From Flavobacteriaceae bacterium (GTDB taxonomy: Bacteria; Bacteroidota; Bacteroidia; Flavobacteriales; Flavobacteriaceae): a DNA stretch of 35,089 nt. Position 1 is the first letter of the stretch, and each line of letters begins with the position of its first letter. The stretch spans positions 1-35,089 of the forward strand of contig CANGUP010000014.1 in NCBI GenBank assembly GCA_947457105.1, given 5' to 3'. Shown here piece by piece: positions 9,017 through 18,649 of the stretch. The notes under the pieces were generated by a model. That model had not been told where the DNA came from, did no database searches, and saw nothing but the letters and a program-made list of their open reading frames with translations. The position numbers and the translations under genes were made by a program.

Positions 9017-9134
9017 AAGAGAGTTGAAAATAGAGAATAGAAAAGAGAAAATAGAGAAAAGAGAATGACTAAAATCTGAAATTTCGTGCAATCTATGTTC
9101 AATATAATTCGTGCAAATTCGCTTAATTCGTGGC
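9017..9134. repeat. Low-complexity intergenic repeat block
   Basis: Purine-rich (GAGAAWAGA)-like reiterations followed by TTCGTGCAA / AATTCGTGCAAATTCGCTTAATTCGTGGC units. Confidence 0.55.
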
Positions 9135-9146
9135 TAAAGCAAAAAA

Positions 9147-9174
9147 AAAAGCTCACCGTTTAAAGTGAGCTTTT
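9147..9174 (-). terminator. Terminator downstream of the DUF349 gene
   Basis: AAAAGCTCAC-cgtttaaa-GTGAGCTTTT; on the minus strand followed by a long T-run. Confidence 0.85.
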
Positions 9175-9177
9175 GTT

Positions 9178-11343
9178 TTATTTATTCAAATTTCTAATTT
9201 GTTTTAATTTGTCTTTCCAAGAAATTAATTCTTCTTTATGTCTTTCAATTGTTTTTCTAACCTCAGTTACAATTGAATTTTCTTTCTTAGCATTCTTAGT
9301 GTTTTGGAAGAACTGAATGTTGTTTTCTAATTGGAAAATTTCATTTTGAACTTCATCAATTTTTCTCATGATGAAGATTTTTTCATTATCTAATTTTCTA
9401 CTGTCTTCAGAACCAGCAATGTTATCCAAACGATTAGCAAAACGCAATTGCTCGCTTTCTTTTTTGCTTGAACTTAATTTTTCAAACAAAGCATCTAGAA
9501 TTTTATTGAATTTTCCTTCCACATGTCTTCTGTTAAAAGGAACTCTTCCAATAGATTTCCACGCTTCAATATGTGCTTTTATAGCATCTAAATCGGTTTT
9601 GTGATCACCAACTAATTCAAATGAACGCAACGTTTCTAAATATTCTTTTTTCTTTTCAAAAGCAGCAACTTCTTCAGCATTTTCTTCTTTTTTGCTGTCT
9701 TTTAAACGCTCAAAATAATGATTACAAGCCGCTTTAAATTCATCCCAAAGTTTATCAGAAAACTTTCTTGGCACATGTCCAACTTGTTTCCAATCTTCTT
9801 GAATTTGCTTCATTAAAGGCGTTGTAGCAGCAAAATCTTCACTTTCTTTCAATTCGTTTGCTCTGTCTACAAGTGCTTGTTTTTTGCTTAAATTATCGTT
9901 TTGATCTTTCTTAATGTCTTTGTAGAAAGAGTTTTTCAAAACATTAAAATCACGAACGGCATTTTTAAATTTTGCCCAAGTAGCTTCATTCACTTCACTT
10001 GGAACTTTTCCTGTAGCAAAGAATTGATTTCTCAAAGCTTCCACTTTTACAATTTGGTTCAACCAAGCTTGGTGCGAATCTACTTTCTCTTGAGCTAAAA
10101 CTTCTAATTGCGCAATGATTTCGTTTTTCTTTTCAAGATTTTCGGTTTCTTTTGCTCTAAAACTTTCGAAAAAAGTTTCACGTTTGTCGTGCATTTGTTT
10201 GGTCAATTCACTGAATTGTTTCCATAATTCTTCACGGTGTTCTCTAGAAACAGGTCCAATATCTTCTTTCCAAATACGGTGTAAATCTTGTAATTCACGG
10301 AACGATTTGTTGATGTCAGTTTCATGAATTAATTCACCAACACGAGCTATAATTTTGTTTTTTAATTCTAAATTGTGTTTAAATTCTTGATCGCGAGCAT
10401 CTCTATCCAAATGCAAGAAATCATAAAAATTCTCAATGTGGAAATGATAATTATTCCAAACGTGGTTGTACTTGTCTTTTGGAATTGGTCCAGCATTTTT
10501 CCAACGTTCTCTAATATCATTTAACTGTTTTAGAGCATTGGCAATATTTCCTGTTGAATTGTTTACCAAGTTTTTCAACTCTTCAACAATCGCCATTCTA
10601 TTTTCTAAATTCGATTTCAAATTATTTTGAAGCGATTTAAAATGTGTATTTTTCTTATCTCTGTATTGATTGTATAACGAATCAAATTTTGTTTTTAATG
10701 GAAAACTATAATGGAAATCCTCTGTAGTATCTGGATTTTCTGCATGAAATTCATCTCTTTTTTCATCCATAAAATGGTGAAATTTAGATAAAAATGCTTT
10801 TTTAACTTCTTCAACATGTTCGCGAACCGACATTACTTGGTCAGTTGCAACAAGTGTTTCCAACTCTTCAACCAATTTTTCCATTGGCAAAGCTTCATAA
10901 TCTTGCAACGGAATGTCATAACGACCTTTTACCGTTTCATCTTCGCTTTCTTCTGCATTCGCATTAGCAATAGCGTTCATTGCAAAATCATTTTCATCTT
11001 CTAAAACGATAGTGTCATCTGCAACTTGTTCGTCTGTTAATTCAATAACATTTTCTACAACTTCTTCTGTTGTGTTATCGATTGTTGGAACTTCTTCAGG
11101 TGTTTCTGTAATTTGTTCACCTATAAGGTCTTCAACTTCTAGAGCAGTTTCTTGTTCAGCTTCAGCTACTAATGGAGCTTCAACTTCGGTATCAGGAACC
11201 AATTCAACTTCTGTTTCAACAGCTTCTGCGATTGTTTCAACTTCTTGATTTTCAGTTTGAACAGCTTCTTGAGAGGCATTGTTTACGTTTCCATCTGTCT
11301 CGTTTTCGTTAACTGACAGGTTATCATTCTTTTCTTCTAACAT
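9178..11343 (-). CDS. DUF349 repeat protein with acidic N-terminal region
   Basis: Repeated W-K-x-x-G-x-x-(P)-(R/K) units (ERWKNAGPIPKDKYNHVWNNY, EDWKQVGHVPRKFSDKLWDEF, EAWKSIGRVPFNRRHVEGKF). Confidence 0.92.
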   Translation of the reverse strand: MLEEKNDNLSVNENETDGNVNNASQEAVQTENQEVETIAEAVETEVELVPDTEVEAPLVAEAEQETALEVEDLIGEQITETPEEVPTIDNTTEEVVENVIELTDEQVADDTIVLEDENDFAMNAIANANAEESEDETVKGRYDIPLQDYEALPMEKLVEELETLVATDQVMSVREHVEEVKKAFLSKFHHFMDEKRDEFHAENPDTTEDFHYSFPLKTKFDSLYNQYRDKKNTHFKSLQNNLKSNLENRMAIVEELKNLVNNSTGNIANALKQLNDIRERWKNAGPIPKDKYNHVWNNYHFHIENFYDFLHLDRDARDQEFKHNLELKNKIIARVGELIHETDINKSFRELQDLHRIWKEDIGPVSREHREELWKQFSELTKQMHDKRETFFESFRAKETENLEKKNEIIAQLEVLAQEKVDSHQAWLNQIVKVEALRNQFFATGKVPSEVNEATWAKFKNAVRDFNVLKNSFYKDIKKDQNDNLSKKQALVDRANELKESEDFAATTPLMKQIQEDWKQVGHVPRKFSDKLWDEFKAACNHYFERLKDSKKEENAEEVAAFEKKKEYLETLRSFELVGDHKTDLDAIKAHIEAWKSIGRVPFNRRHVEGKFNKILDALFEKLSSSKKESEQLRFANRLDNIAGSEDSRKLDNEKIFIMRKIDEVQNEIFQLENNIQFFQNTKNAKKENSIVTEVRKTIERHKEELISWKDKLKQIRNLNK

Positions 11344-11389
11344 TTGCTTAAATGTGTAAGGTTATACAATATTTTCCTTTTTGGAGGGC

Positions 11390-11420
11390 GAAAGGTAGTA
11401 AAGTAGCATCAAAAATCAAA
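11390..11420 (-). promoter_or_regulatory. Probable Bacteroidota sigma-70 promoter for the DUF349 gene
   Basis: Minus strand TTTG-N19-TACCTTTC, close to TTTG-N19-TAnnTTTG. Confidence 0.5.
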
Positions 11421-11474
11421 GAAAATCAATTGTTTCTGTTGGTTTTATTTGAAAAAAATAAATTTTAAATGATA

Positions 11475-11915
11475 TTATTTTTCATTTGAAGTGGAAAAAA
11501 ACTCAATTTCTTTTTTAGAATTTTTTGTATCAAATGGATGGTTCCAATTATAAGATTTATCCTCAAACGGACCGAAAAGGAAAGATAGAATTGAAATTAC
11601 TCCTAAAGTCATGATAATGAAGTTACTAATTTTCCTTACAATTCTTGGGATTTCAATTTTATTAAGAAGTATGGTAATTAAATAGAAGAACACTGTTCCA
11701 AAAATCAAATTATCAAATAAGCCAAATAAATAAACATTTTGTTCCATCGAATTTACCCAAGGAACACTTGTTTTACAAATAAATGGAAACCCAAATAAAT
11801 TTGGTTCATGTTCGTTGTGATTTTCTAAAATTGTTCGGAAAGTAATAACATTAAATTCAATAACAAATGAAGTTATAAAAAATGAAAGAAGTAGATTATA
11901 TCTGCTGATTTTCAT
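11475..11915 (-). CDS. Hypothetical membrane protein
   Basis: Several hydrophobic segments; ATG at 11915 (MKISRYN...) directly follows the aroE stop (11918). ORF track start is 11939. Confidence 0.65.
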   Translation of the reverse strand: MKISRYNLLLSFFITSFVIEFNVITFRTILENHNEHEPNLFGFPFICKTSVPWVNSMEQNVYLFGLFDNLIFGTVFFYLITILLNKIEIPRIVRKISNFIIMTLGVISILSFLFGPFEDKSYNWNHPFDTKNSKKEIEFFSTSNEK

Positions 11916-11917
11916 AC

Positions 11918-12664
11918 TTACATATTCCAAATTGTCCAAGCTTTTTCAGCTTGGAAAACTAACATTTCGTAGCCATTTTTAATAGTTGCTCCTTTTTTCT
12001 TGGCTTTCTTCAAAAACTGCGTTTCTTTAGGATTGTAAATTAAGTCAAAGGCAATGTGTTTTTCTGTAAAAAACTCATAAGGAATTGGTGGAAATTCCTT
12101 TGTATTCGGACTAGTTCCAAGTGGTGTGCAATTGATTATTATTTGAAAATTATCAAATGTTGTAACGTTTATTCTGTTGTAATCAATAGCATTTTCTTTA
12201 GCTTCTCTTGACACAAAAGTATAAAAAATTCCGAGTTTATCTAAAGCAAAGGCAACTGCTTTTGAAGCACCACCAGTTCCAAGAATTAATGCTTTTTTAT
12301 GATGCGGTAGGAGTAGTGGCTCTAACGATTTTTTAAAACCATACCAATCAGAATTATAACCTTTTAGATTTCCTTTTTTGGTAAAACGAATCACATTCAC
12401 AGCACCAATTCTGAACGCTTTATCTGACATGGTATCAAGAAATGGAATAATAGCTTCTTTGTAAGGAATAGTTACGTTTAAACCTTTCAAATCGGGATTT
12501 TCTTTCAATACATTCGGAAATTCTTCTATCGTTGGAATATCAAAATTCTCGTAAGTGCAATCATCAAAAAGTTCTTTTGAAAATTTTTCTGTAAAGTATT
12601 TTTTAGAAAAGGAGTAGGTGATGTTTTTACCTACTAACCCAAATTTTTTATGGTCTTGTTGCAT
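11918..12664 (-). CDS. aroE: shikimate dehydrogenase
   Basis: FGLVGKNITYSFSKKYF, GLNVTIPYKEAI, GTGGASKAVAFAL, IINCTPLGTSP motifs. Confidence 0.95.
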   Translation of the reverse strand: MQQDHKKFGLVGKNITYSFSKKYFTEKFSKELFDDCTYENFDIPTIEEFPNVLKENPDLKGLNVTIPYKEAIIPFLDTMSDKAFRIGAVNVIRFTKKGNLKGYNSDWYGFKKSLEPLLLPHHKKALILGTGGASKAVAFALDKLGIFYTFVSREAKENAIDYNRINVTTFDNFQIIINCTPLGTSPNTKEFPPIPYEFFTEKHIAFDLIYNPKETQFLKKAKKKGATIKNGYEMLVFQAEKAWTIWNM

Positions 12665-13154
12665 CGATAACTATTGGGATTAGAAAATTGCATCTCACAT
12701 TTTTACCTTTTTGAACTGCAGGCTTCCAATTTGGCATTCCTTTTAAAATACGAAGTAGTTCTTTTTCCGAATCATAACCAATATCTCTAAGAATTTTGAT
12801 TTCGCTTATATTTCCGTTTTTTTCTACAACAAAACTAGCTAAAACTTTACCTTTAAGTTGTGCTTCTTTCATTTCATTAGAATAATTGAATCTTTTAGAA
12901 ATATACAAATGAAATTTTTCAATTCCGCCAGGGAATTCAGGTTTTTCTTCAACTGCAAATACCGGATAAATACTGTTTTCATCATAAACAATTTCACCAG
13001 GTGCTTCAGTCAGTTCAGAATTGGGTTCAATAGTAACTGTTTCAATATTTTTTTCAGTTACGATAGTTTTTGAAACTGAATTTGTTGTTTCTTTTTTTTG
13101 AGCAAAAAAAGTATTTATAGCTAAAAAACAAATGATACAAAAGAACTTTTTCAT
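12648..13154 (-). CDS. TonB C-terminal domain (energy transducer TonB-like) protein
   Basis: Signal peptide; KPEFPGGIEKFHLYISKRF...LKGKVLASFVVEKNGNISEIKILRDIG...MPNWKPAVQKGKNVRCNFLIPI. Confidence 0.88.
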   Translation of the reverse strand: MKKFFCIICFLAINTFFAQKKETTNSVSKTIVTEKNIETVTIEPNSELTEAPGEIVYDENSIYPVFAVEEKPEFPGGIEKFHLYISKRFNYSNEMKEAQLKGKVLASFVVEKNGNISEIKILRDIGYDSEKELLRILKGMPNWKPAVQKGKNVRCNFLIPIVIDATRP

Positions 13155-13156
13155 AA

Positions 13157-14551
13157 TTATTTATTATGTTTCTTAATCAAACTCTGCACTTTTTTGATAG
13201 TCCAAACAGTAGGAAATAATTCTTCCAATAATGTGTGATTATTGAAGTTCAAACGCAATGCATTACTTAAATGAAATGTTCCTTTTTCTGTATCATTTAG
13301 CATAAAATAAAATCCTGCCAAACGGTATTCAATTTGATATTCTTCAGGGAAAAATTCGGTAGCTTGAAGCGATGTCATTACAGCAGAATCGAATTCACCT
13401 AAAAACTGTAAAATATCAATCCAAAACAACCAAGTATCTAAATGGTCATCACCAAATTCAACAGCTTTTCTATAACCAAGTTCGGCTTCTTCATAGAAGT
13501 TCATGGCTTTATTTATTGTTGCGAAACGTTTCCAATAAGCACGATTTTGGTCATCAATAGCTAATGCTTTGTTTACATAAAACAACGCTTTTTGAAAGTT
13601 CTTTTGACGTACATAAAAATCAGTAATCGCAATCCAACCTTTGTCTAATAAAGGATCTTCGTGAACTGTTTTATTGAAATATTTTAACGCTTCCGCTTTA
13701 TTGCCTAATTTTTCGTGACATTTTCCAATACGTAATAAAGCATACGAAGTTGGGTCGTCTAAATCGATAGTCCTTTGGTAGTTTTCAATAGCGTCTTCAT
13801 AACGTTTTAGACGTTCTAGAGCTTTTCCATTTTCCATGAAAGCACCCATAAATTCTTCGTCAATATAGGTAGCATATTCAAAAGCACGCACGGCATTTAC
13901 ATAATCTTTCAATCCGTAATACAAACGTCCTTGTTGATGCCAAGCAATTTCTGAATACGGATTTCTATCAATGTAGGTTTTAATATATTCAATTGCTTCT
14001 GCATTTTGGTCTAAAAATTCGTAGCAATAAACCACATTATAAAGTGCCGATTGGTCTTCAATATCTACTTCTAAACAACTTTTGAAATTCTCTTTTGCCT
14101 TTTCAAGATTGTCCATAAACAGATATTCCATCCCAATAAGGTTATAAACATCGGCTAAATCTTCGGTATATTTTAATGCTTCTTGAAGAAGTTCAACCGC
14201 TTTTACGTGGTTGTCTCTTTTAGAATAAATATTAGCTTTTTGGATAAAAATCTCTTCATTAGTTGGCTCTATGGCATACAATTCGTTAAGCATTTTTTCA
14301 GCTATTTCGAGTTTGTCATCATACACCAACATTTCTACTTGAACTAGCTTTAAACCAGTCGATTTAGGATGTTGTTCAAGTCCTAATTTTAAAGCTTTTT
14401 TAGCTAAATTAGCTTTGCCCATATCAAGATAATGAAGAATAATTTCTTCAAATTCTTCTGAATCAAAAAAGAAAACTTTATTGGTTTTCAACATGGATTC
14501 AAACTTCGATAAGGATAGATTGTAGTCTTCTTCGTCGTGATCCAAATGCAT
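13157..14551 (-). CDS. Tetratricopeptide repeat protein
   Basis: Multiple TPR units (e.g. AVRAFEYATYIDEEFMGAFMENGKALERLKRYEDAIENYQRTIDLD). Confidence 0.92.
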   Translation of the reverse strand: MHLDHDEEDYNLSLSKFESMLKTNKVFFFDSEEFEEIILHYLDMGKANLAKKALKLGLEQHPKSTGLKLVQVEMLVYDDKLEIAEKMLNELYAIEPTNEEIFIQKANIYSKRDNHVKAVELLQEALKYTEDLADVYNLIGMEYLFMDNLEKAKENFKSCLEVDIEDQSALYNVVYCYEFLDQNAEAIEYIKTYIDRNPYSEIAWHQQGRLYYGLKDYVNAVRAFEYATYIDEEFMGAFMENGKALERLKRYEDAIENYQRTIDLDDPTSYALLRIGKCHEKLGNKAEALKYFNKTVHEDPLLDKGWIAITDFYVRQKNFQKALFYVNKALAIDDQNRAYWKRFATINKAMNFYEEAELGYRKAVEFGDDHLDTWLFWIDILQFLGEFDSAVMTSLQATEFFPEEYQIEYRLAGFYFMLNDTEKGTFHLSNALRLNFNNHTLLEELFPTVWTIKKVQSLIKKHNK

Positions 14552-14680
14552 AGCTTTTTGTTTAAAATTATCCTTAATAAAAGTAGTTAACTAATGTCGT
14601 TATTTAAGGAAAACAGATTTTTGTTTTGAACAATTTAATTAACATTTAAGTTTGATGTTAATGGATTATTGTTGGTAATT

Positions 14681-14712
14681 AATAACTAACCATAAACTAA
14701 TAACTATAAACT
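14681..14712. repeat. Short imperfect direct repeat overlapping a CDS end
   Basis: AATAACTAaccATAAACT / AATAACTA-TAAACT; the second copy contains the stop codon of the 14704-15888 gene. Confidence 0.6.
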
Positions 14713-15888
14713 TTTTAAAACTTCATCCATAACTTCCAAAATAATTTGGCAACCTTCTCTAATTTCTTCTTCAGAAATCGTTAATGGTGGCGTAATTCGG
14801 ATGGCTTTTCCTTCAAATAATAACCAAAATAGAATCAATCCTCTGTCTTGACAACGCAAAATTACCTGATTTGTTATTTCTTCATCAGATGTCATTGCGG
14901 CTAACATCAATCCTTTTCCTCTAACTTCTTGTATCAAAGGATGTACCAAAAGTGTTCTAAAAAGTTTTTCTTTTTCTAAAGATTGTTTGGCGTAGTCTTT
15001 TTCTAAAACTTCTTGTAGTGTTGCCAAACAAGCGGCAGCAATCACAGGATGTCCGCCAAAAGTTGTAATATGTCCTAATTTAGGTTCGTGACTTAATAAA
15101 TCCATGTGTTTTTCGTTGGCAATGAAACCTCCAACAGGCATTCCACCAGCCATCCCTTTTCCGATAATGACTACATCTGGAACGATATTGTAATTTTCAA
15201 ATCCAAACAATTTTCCAGTTCTTCCAAAACCAGGTTGGATTTCATCCACAATCATTAAAGCTCCAACTTCTTCGCAACGTTTTTTAACTTTAGTCAAAAA
15301 GTCATTCTGAGGTTGGATAAAACCAGCTCCACCTTGAATACTTTCTAGAATAATTCCAGCAGTTTTGGTTGTTATTTTTTGTAAATCGTCTTCATTATTA
15401 AAGGTGATGAAATCAACATCAGGAATTAAAGGTCTAAAAACCTGTTTGCGTTCTTCAAATCCCATAACGCTCATCGAACCCATCGTATTTCCGTGATAAG
15501 CATTATGACACGAAATCAATTGACTTCTTCCTGTCACCCGTCTAACGAGTTTTAAGGCACCTTCACAAGCTTCAGTTCCCGAATTTACTAAATAAACTTT
15601 ATTGAGTTCTTTAGGTAAATTTTCAACCAATAATTTGCAATATTGCACCGCTGGACTTTGAGAATATTCTCCATAAACCATCACATGCGAATATTTATCC
15701 AATTGATCTTTAATGGCTTGATTCACTCTTGGATGTTGATGTCCAAGTGAGCAAGCCGAAACGCCAGCAACAAAATCTAAATATTTTTTATTGTTAGTAT
15801 CGTAAATATAAGAACCAATTGCATACGAAACCTCCATTCCCAATGGATAAGGTGATGTTTGAGCTTGGTATTTTAAAAAATCTTTCAA
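14704..15888 (-). CDS. Class-III aminotransferase (aspartate aminotransferase / acetylornithine aminotransferase family)
   Basis: YLDFVAGVSACSLGHQHP, NSGTEACEGALKLVRR, IVDEIQPGFGRTGKLF, VVIIGKGMAGGMPVGGF (PLP lysine). Confidence 0.92.
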   Translation of the reverse strand: MKDFLKYQAQTSPYPLGMEVSYAIGSYIYDTNNKKYLDFVAGVSACSLGHQHPRVNQAIKDQLDKYSHVMVYGEYSQSPAVQYCKLLVENLPKELNKVYLVNSGTEACEGALKLVRRVTGRSQLISCHNAYHGNTMGSMSVMGFEERKQVFRPLIPDVDFITFNNEDDLQKITTKTAGIILESIQGGAGFIQPQNDFLTKVKKRCEEVGALMIVDEIQPGFGRTGKLFGFENYNIVPDVVIIGKGMAGGMPVGGFIANEKHMDLLSHEPKLGHITTFGGHPVIAAACLATLQEVLEKDYAKQSLEKEKLFRTLLVHPLIQEVRGKGLMLAAMTSDEEITNQVILRCQDRGLILFWLLFEGKAIRITPPLTISEEEIREGCQIILEVMDEVLKSL

Positions 15889-15992
15889 TTTAATATTGGT
15901 ATAAAGTCAATTTTTTTTTGACTATTTTTTCTTTGGCAAATTTATGAAATTAGAATCAGCACAAATGTTTATTAAGATTTTTTTATTAGTAG

Positions 15993-16022
15993 TTTGAAAT
16001 GATTTTCAAATTTTTATATTTG
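15993..16022 (+). promoter_or_regulatory. Bacteroidota sigma-70 promoter for the GH13 gene
   Basis: TTTG-N18-TATATTTG, 32 bp upstream of the ATG. Confidence 0.65.
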
Positions 16023-16053
16023 TTGAATCATGTTATCATAAATAGAACTCATT

Positions 16054-17946
16054 ATGAAGAAATTCTTATTGCTTGCTTTGATTGGATTATCACTAACTGT
16101 CAATGCTCAAAATAAAAAAAGTATACCAACCGCCAAAAATAAAAAAGTTACCATTGTTGATAAGAAGAAAGTGACTCCATCAGAGAAGAAGAAAGTTGTA
16201 TATCAGGTTTTTACAAGATTGTTTGGAAATACAAATACTACCAATAAACCTTGGGGAACAATAGAAGAAAATGGAGTAGGGAAGTTTAACGACTTTACTG
16301 ACAAAGCTTTGCAAGAAATTAAAAATCTTGGAGTTACACACATTTGGTACACTGGAGTTCCACATCATGCTTTGGTGAGAGATTATACCAATATTGGAAT
16401 TTCAAATGATGACCCAGAAGTAGTGAAAGGTAGAGCTGGTTCGCCTTATGCTGTAAAAGATTATTATAATGTAAACCCAGATTTGGCTGTTAATCCAGCG
16501 AATCGTTTGCAAGAATTTGAAGCTTTAATTGCTCGTACGCATAAAAATGGTTTGAAACTATTGATTGATATTGTTCCTAATCATATTGCTAGAAAATATG
16601 AAGGAAAAAATAATCCAAAAGGAGTAAAAGACTTTGGTGCTGAAGACAATATATCGGTTGAATATGATAGAAATAATAACTTTTACTACATTCCGGAGCA
16701 ACGATTTGAAGTGCCAACATCAGATGATTATCGTCCTTTGAATGGAGAAAGCAATCCGTTGATTGATGGTAAGTTTGAAGAATATCCTGCGAAATGGACT
16801 GGAAACGGTTCGCGTTTGGCAAAACCAGACATCAACGATTGGTATGAAACGGTAAAAGTAAATTATGGAATTCGTCCAGACGGTTCTAAAGATTTTCCTG
16901 AACTTCCAAATGGTTTTGAAAAGAAATCTTATAAAGAGCATTTTGATTTTTGGACAGATAAAGACGTTCCAAGTTCATGGATAAAATTTAGAGACATTGC
17001 ATTGTATTGGACAGCAAAAGGTGTAGACGGTTTCCGTTATGATATGGCTGAAATGGTTCCTTATGAGTTTTGGAGTTATATGAATTCGTCCATTAAAATG
17101 AAAAATCCGAATGCTTTTTTATTGGCAGAAGTTTACAATCCGAATGAATATAGAAATTATATTTTCTTAGGAAAAATGGATTATTTGTATGATAAAGTCG
17201 AGACTTACGATCATTTAAAAGCCGTTATTCACGGAAAAACAACTCCTGATGGATTGACTGATATTCAAAACAGAATGAGAGATATTGAGCATCATATGTT
17301 GCATTTCCTTGATAACCATGACGAACAACGATTGGCAAGTCCAGAATTTGCTGGAAGCGGTGAAAAAGGAAAACCTTTAATGGTGATTTCTACTACTTTG
17401 AGTTCTTCGCCTACAATGGTTTATTTCGGACAAGAAGTAGGTGAGGCAGGGAATGAAGATGCTGGTTTTGGCAGACGTTCTAGAACTTCAATTTTTGATT
17501 ATGTAGGCGTTTCTAATCACCAACGATGGATGAATAATGGTAAATTTGATGGTGGACAATTGTCTAAAAGCGAAAAAGAACTGAGAGATTTTTACAAACG
17601 TTTATTAAATTTCACTATTAAAAGTGAGGCGTTGATGGGTAAATTTCAAGAAATTCAGTCTGTGAATAGACAAGGATCTTCGACTTATGGTCAAAATGTA
17701 TATTCATTTGTACGCTGGTCGGCTAATGAAAAACTGATTATTGTTTCCAATTTATCGCCAAACACCATCGAAATGTTTGATTTAAAAATTCCAGCCGATG
17801 TTATTAAGGAATGGAAACTTAAAGATGGAACGTATTTGTTAACAGAACAACTTTATGGTGTTGCTCATACTTTAAAAGTAACCAATGGAGAAGGAATTGT
17901 AAAGATAAGTTTGAAAGGTAGCGAGAGTTTTATTTTGAAGCTGTAG
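16054..17946 (+). CDS. Secreted alpha-amylase family (GH13) glycoside hydrolase
   Basis: Signal peptide; LLIDIVPNHIA, GVDGFRYDMAEM, FLLAEVYNP, HFLDNHDEQR catalytic regions. Confidence 0.93.
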   Translation: MKKFLLLALIGLSLTVNAQNKKSIPTAKNKKVTIVDKKKVTPSEKKKVVYQVFTRLFGNTNTTNKPWGTIEENGVGKFNDFTDKALQEIKNLGVTHIWYTGVPHHALVRDYTNIGISNDDPEVVKGRAGSPYAVKDYYNVNPDLAVNPANRLQEFEALIARTHKNGLKLLIDIVPNHIARKYEGKNNPKGVKDFGAEDNISVEYDRNNNFYYIPEQRFEVPTSDDYRPLNGESNPLIDGKFEEYPAKWTGNGSRLAKPDINDWYETVKVNYGIRPDGSKDFPELPNGFEKKSYKEHFDFWTDKDVPSSWIKFRDIALYWTAKGVDGFRYDMAEMVPYEFWSYMNSSIKMKNPNAFLLAEVYNPNEYRNYIFLGKMDYLYDKVETYDHLKAVIHGKTTPDGLTDIQNRMRDIEHHMLHFLDNHDEQRLASPEFAGSGEKGKPLMVISTTLSSSPTMVYFGQEVGEAGNEDAGFGRRSRTSIFDYVGVSNHQRWMNNGKFDGGQLSKSEKELRDFYKRLLNFTIKSEALMGKFQEIQSVNRQGSSTYGQNVYSFVRWSANEKLIIVSNLSPNTIEMFDLKIPADVIKEWKLKDGTYLLTEQLYGVAHTLKVTNGEGIVKISLKGSESFILKL

Positions 17947-18052
17947 TTGATATAACGTTCTCTTAAACAATTGTTATTTATCTAATTTAAATTGTTAAAA
18001 TTTAGTTGAGATAAAATGTGTTGATTAAGTTTGTTTACTAAAACAACTATCA

Positions 18053-18574
18053 ATGCAAATCATCCTACTGTTTTCAATATTATTAAATCCGATTTTATTA
18101 TTTGATTTTTCAAAAGGCAGCAACTTATCTAGTTGGAAAGTTGTTGATGATGGCGTCATGGGTGGCGTTTCCTCAAGTGATTTCTTTGTTGACGCTAATG
18201 GAAATGGAACCTTCAAAGGAACAGTTTCTACCGACAATAATGGTGGATTTTGTTCGGTACGTCATTTTTTTAATCCAATAAAGCTAACAGATAAAAGTGT
18301 TTTTAAAATCCGTTTGAAAGGTGACGGGAAAAAATACCAGTTTAGAGTTAAGAAAAGTGAGAGTGATTATTATTCATACATCTACGAATTTCAAACTTCA
18401 ACGGAATGGGAAACAATAGAAATTCCTGTAAATAAATTATATGCTTCTTTTAGAGGAAGAACTCTTCAACTTCCTAATTATGATGGTCAAAGCTTAGAAG
18501 AAATAGCATTTCTAATAGGCAATAAGAGAAATGAAAATTTTGAATTACTTATAGATAAAATTGAGGTTGAATGA
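18053..18574 (+). CDS. CIA30 family (NADH:ubiquinone oxidoreductase intermediate-associated protein 30-like) protein
   Basis: FDFSKGSNLSSWKVVDDGVMGGVSSSDFFVDANGNGTFKGTVSTDNNGGFCSVR is characteristic of CIA30. Confidence 0.9.
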   Translation: MQIILLFSILLNPILLFDFSKGSNLSSWKVVDDGVMGGVSSSDFFVDANGNGTFKGTVSTDNNGGFCSVRHFFNPIKLTDKSVFKIRLKGDGKKYQFRVKKSESDYYSYIYEFQTSTEWETIEIPVNKLYASFRGRTLQLPNYDGQSLEEIAFLIGNKRNENFELLIDKIEVE

Positions 18575-18649
18575 TTTTGTTACAAACACAATCAAATATA
18601 GAATGAAATATTAGAGTTTCAGTTTTGAGTAAAATTCATTTAATATTTA

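Noticed and set aside
11012-11248. Plus-strand ORF of low complexity (MSSATCSSVNSITFSTTSS...)
   Set aside because: Antisense shadow of the acidic Glu/Thr-rich head of the DUF349 gene; composition is explained by the opposite-strand codons.
15905-15923. AGTCAA-T7-TTGACT inverted repeat upstream of the class-III aminotransferase
   Set aside because: Short arms around a T-run; orientation is the reverse of an FNR-type TTGA...TCAA site, and no promoter element aligns with it.
18572-18594. TGATTTTGTT-aca-AACACAATCA hairpin at the CIA30 stop codon
   Set aside because: One mismatch and AT-rich, with no clear T-run; may be a weak terminator but not well supported.
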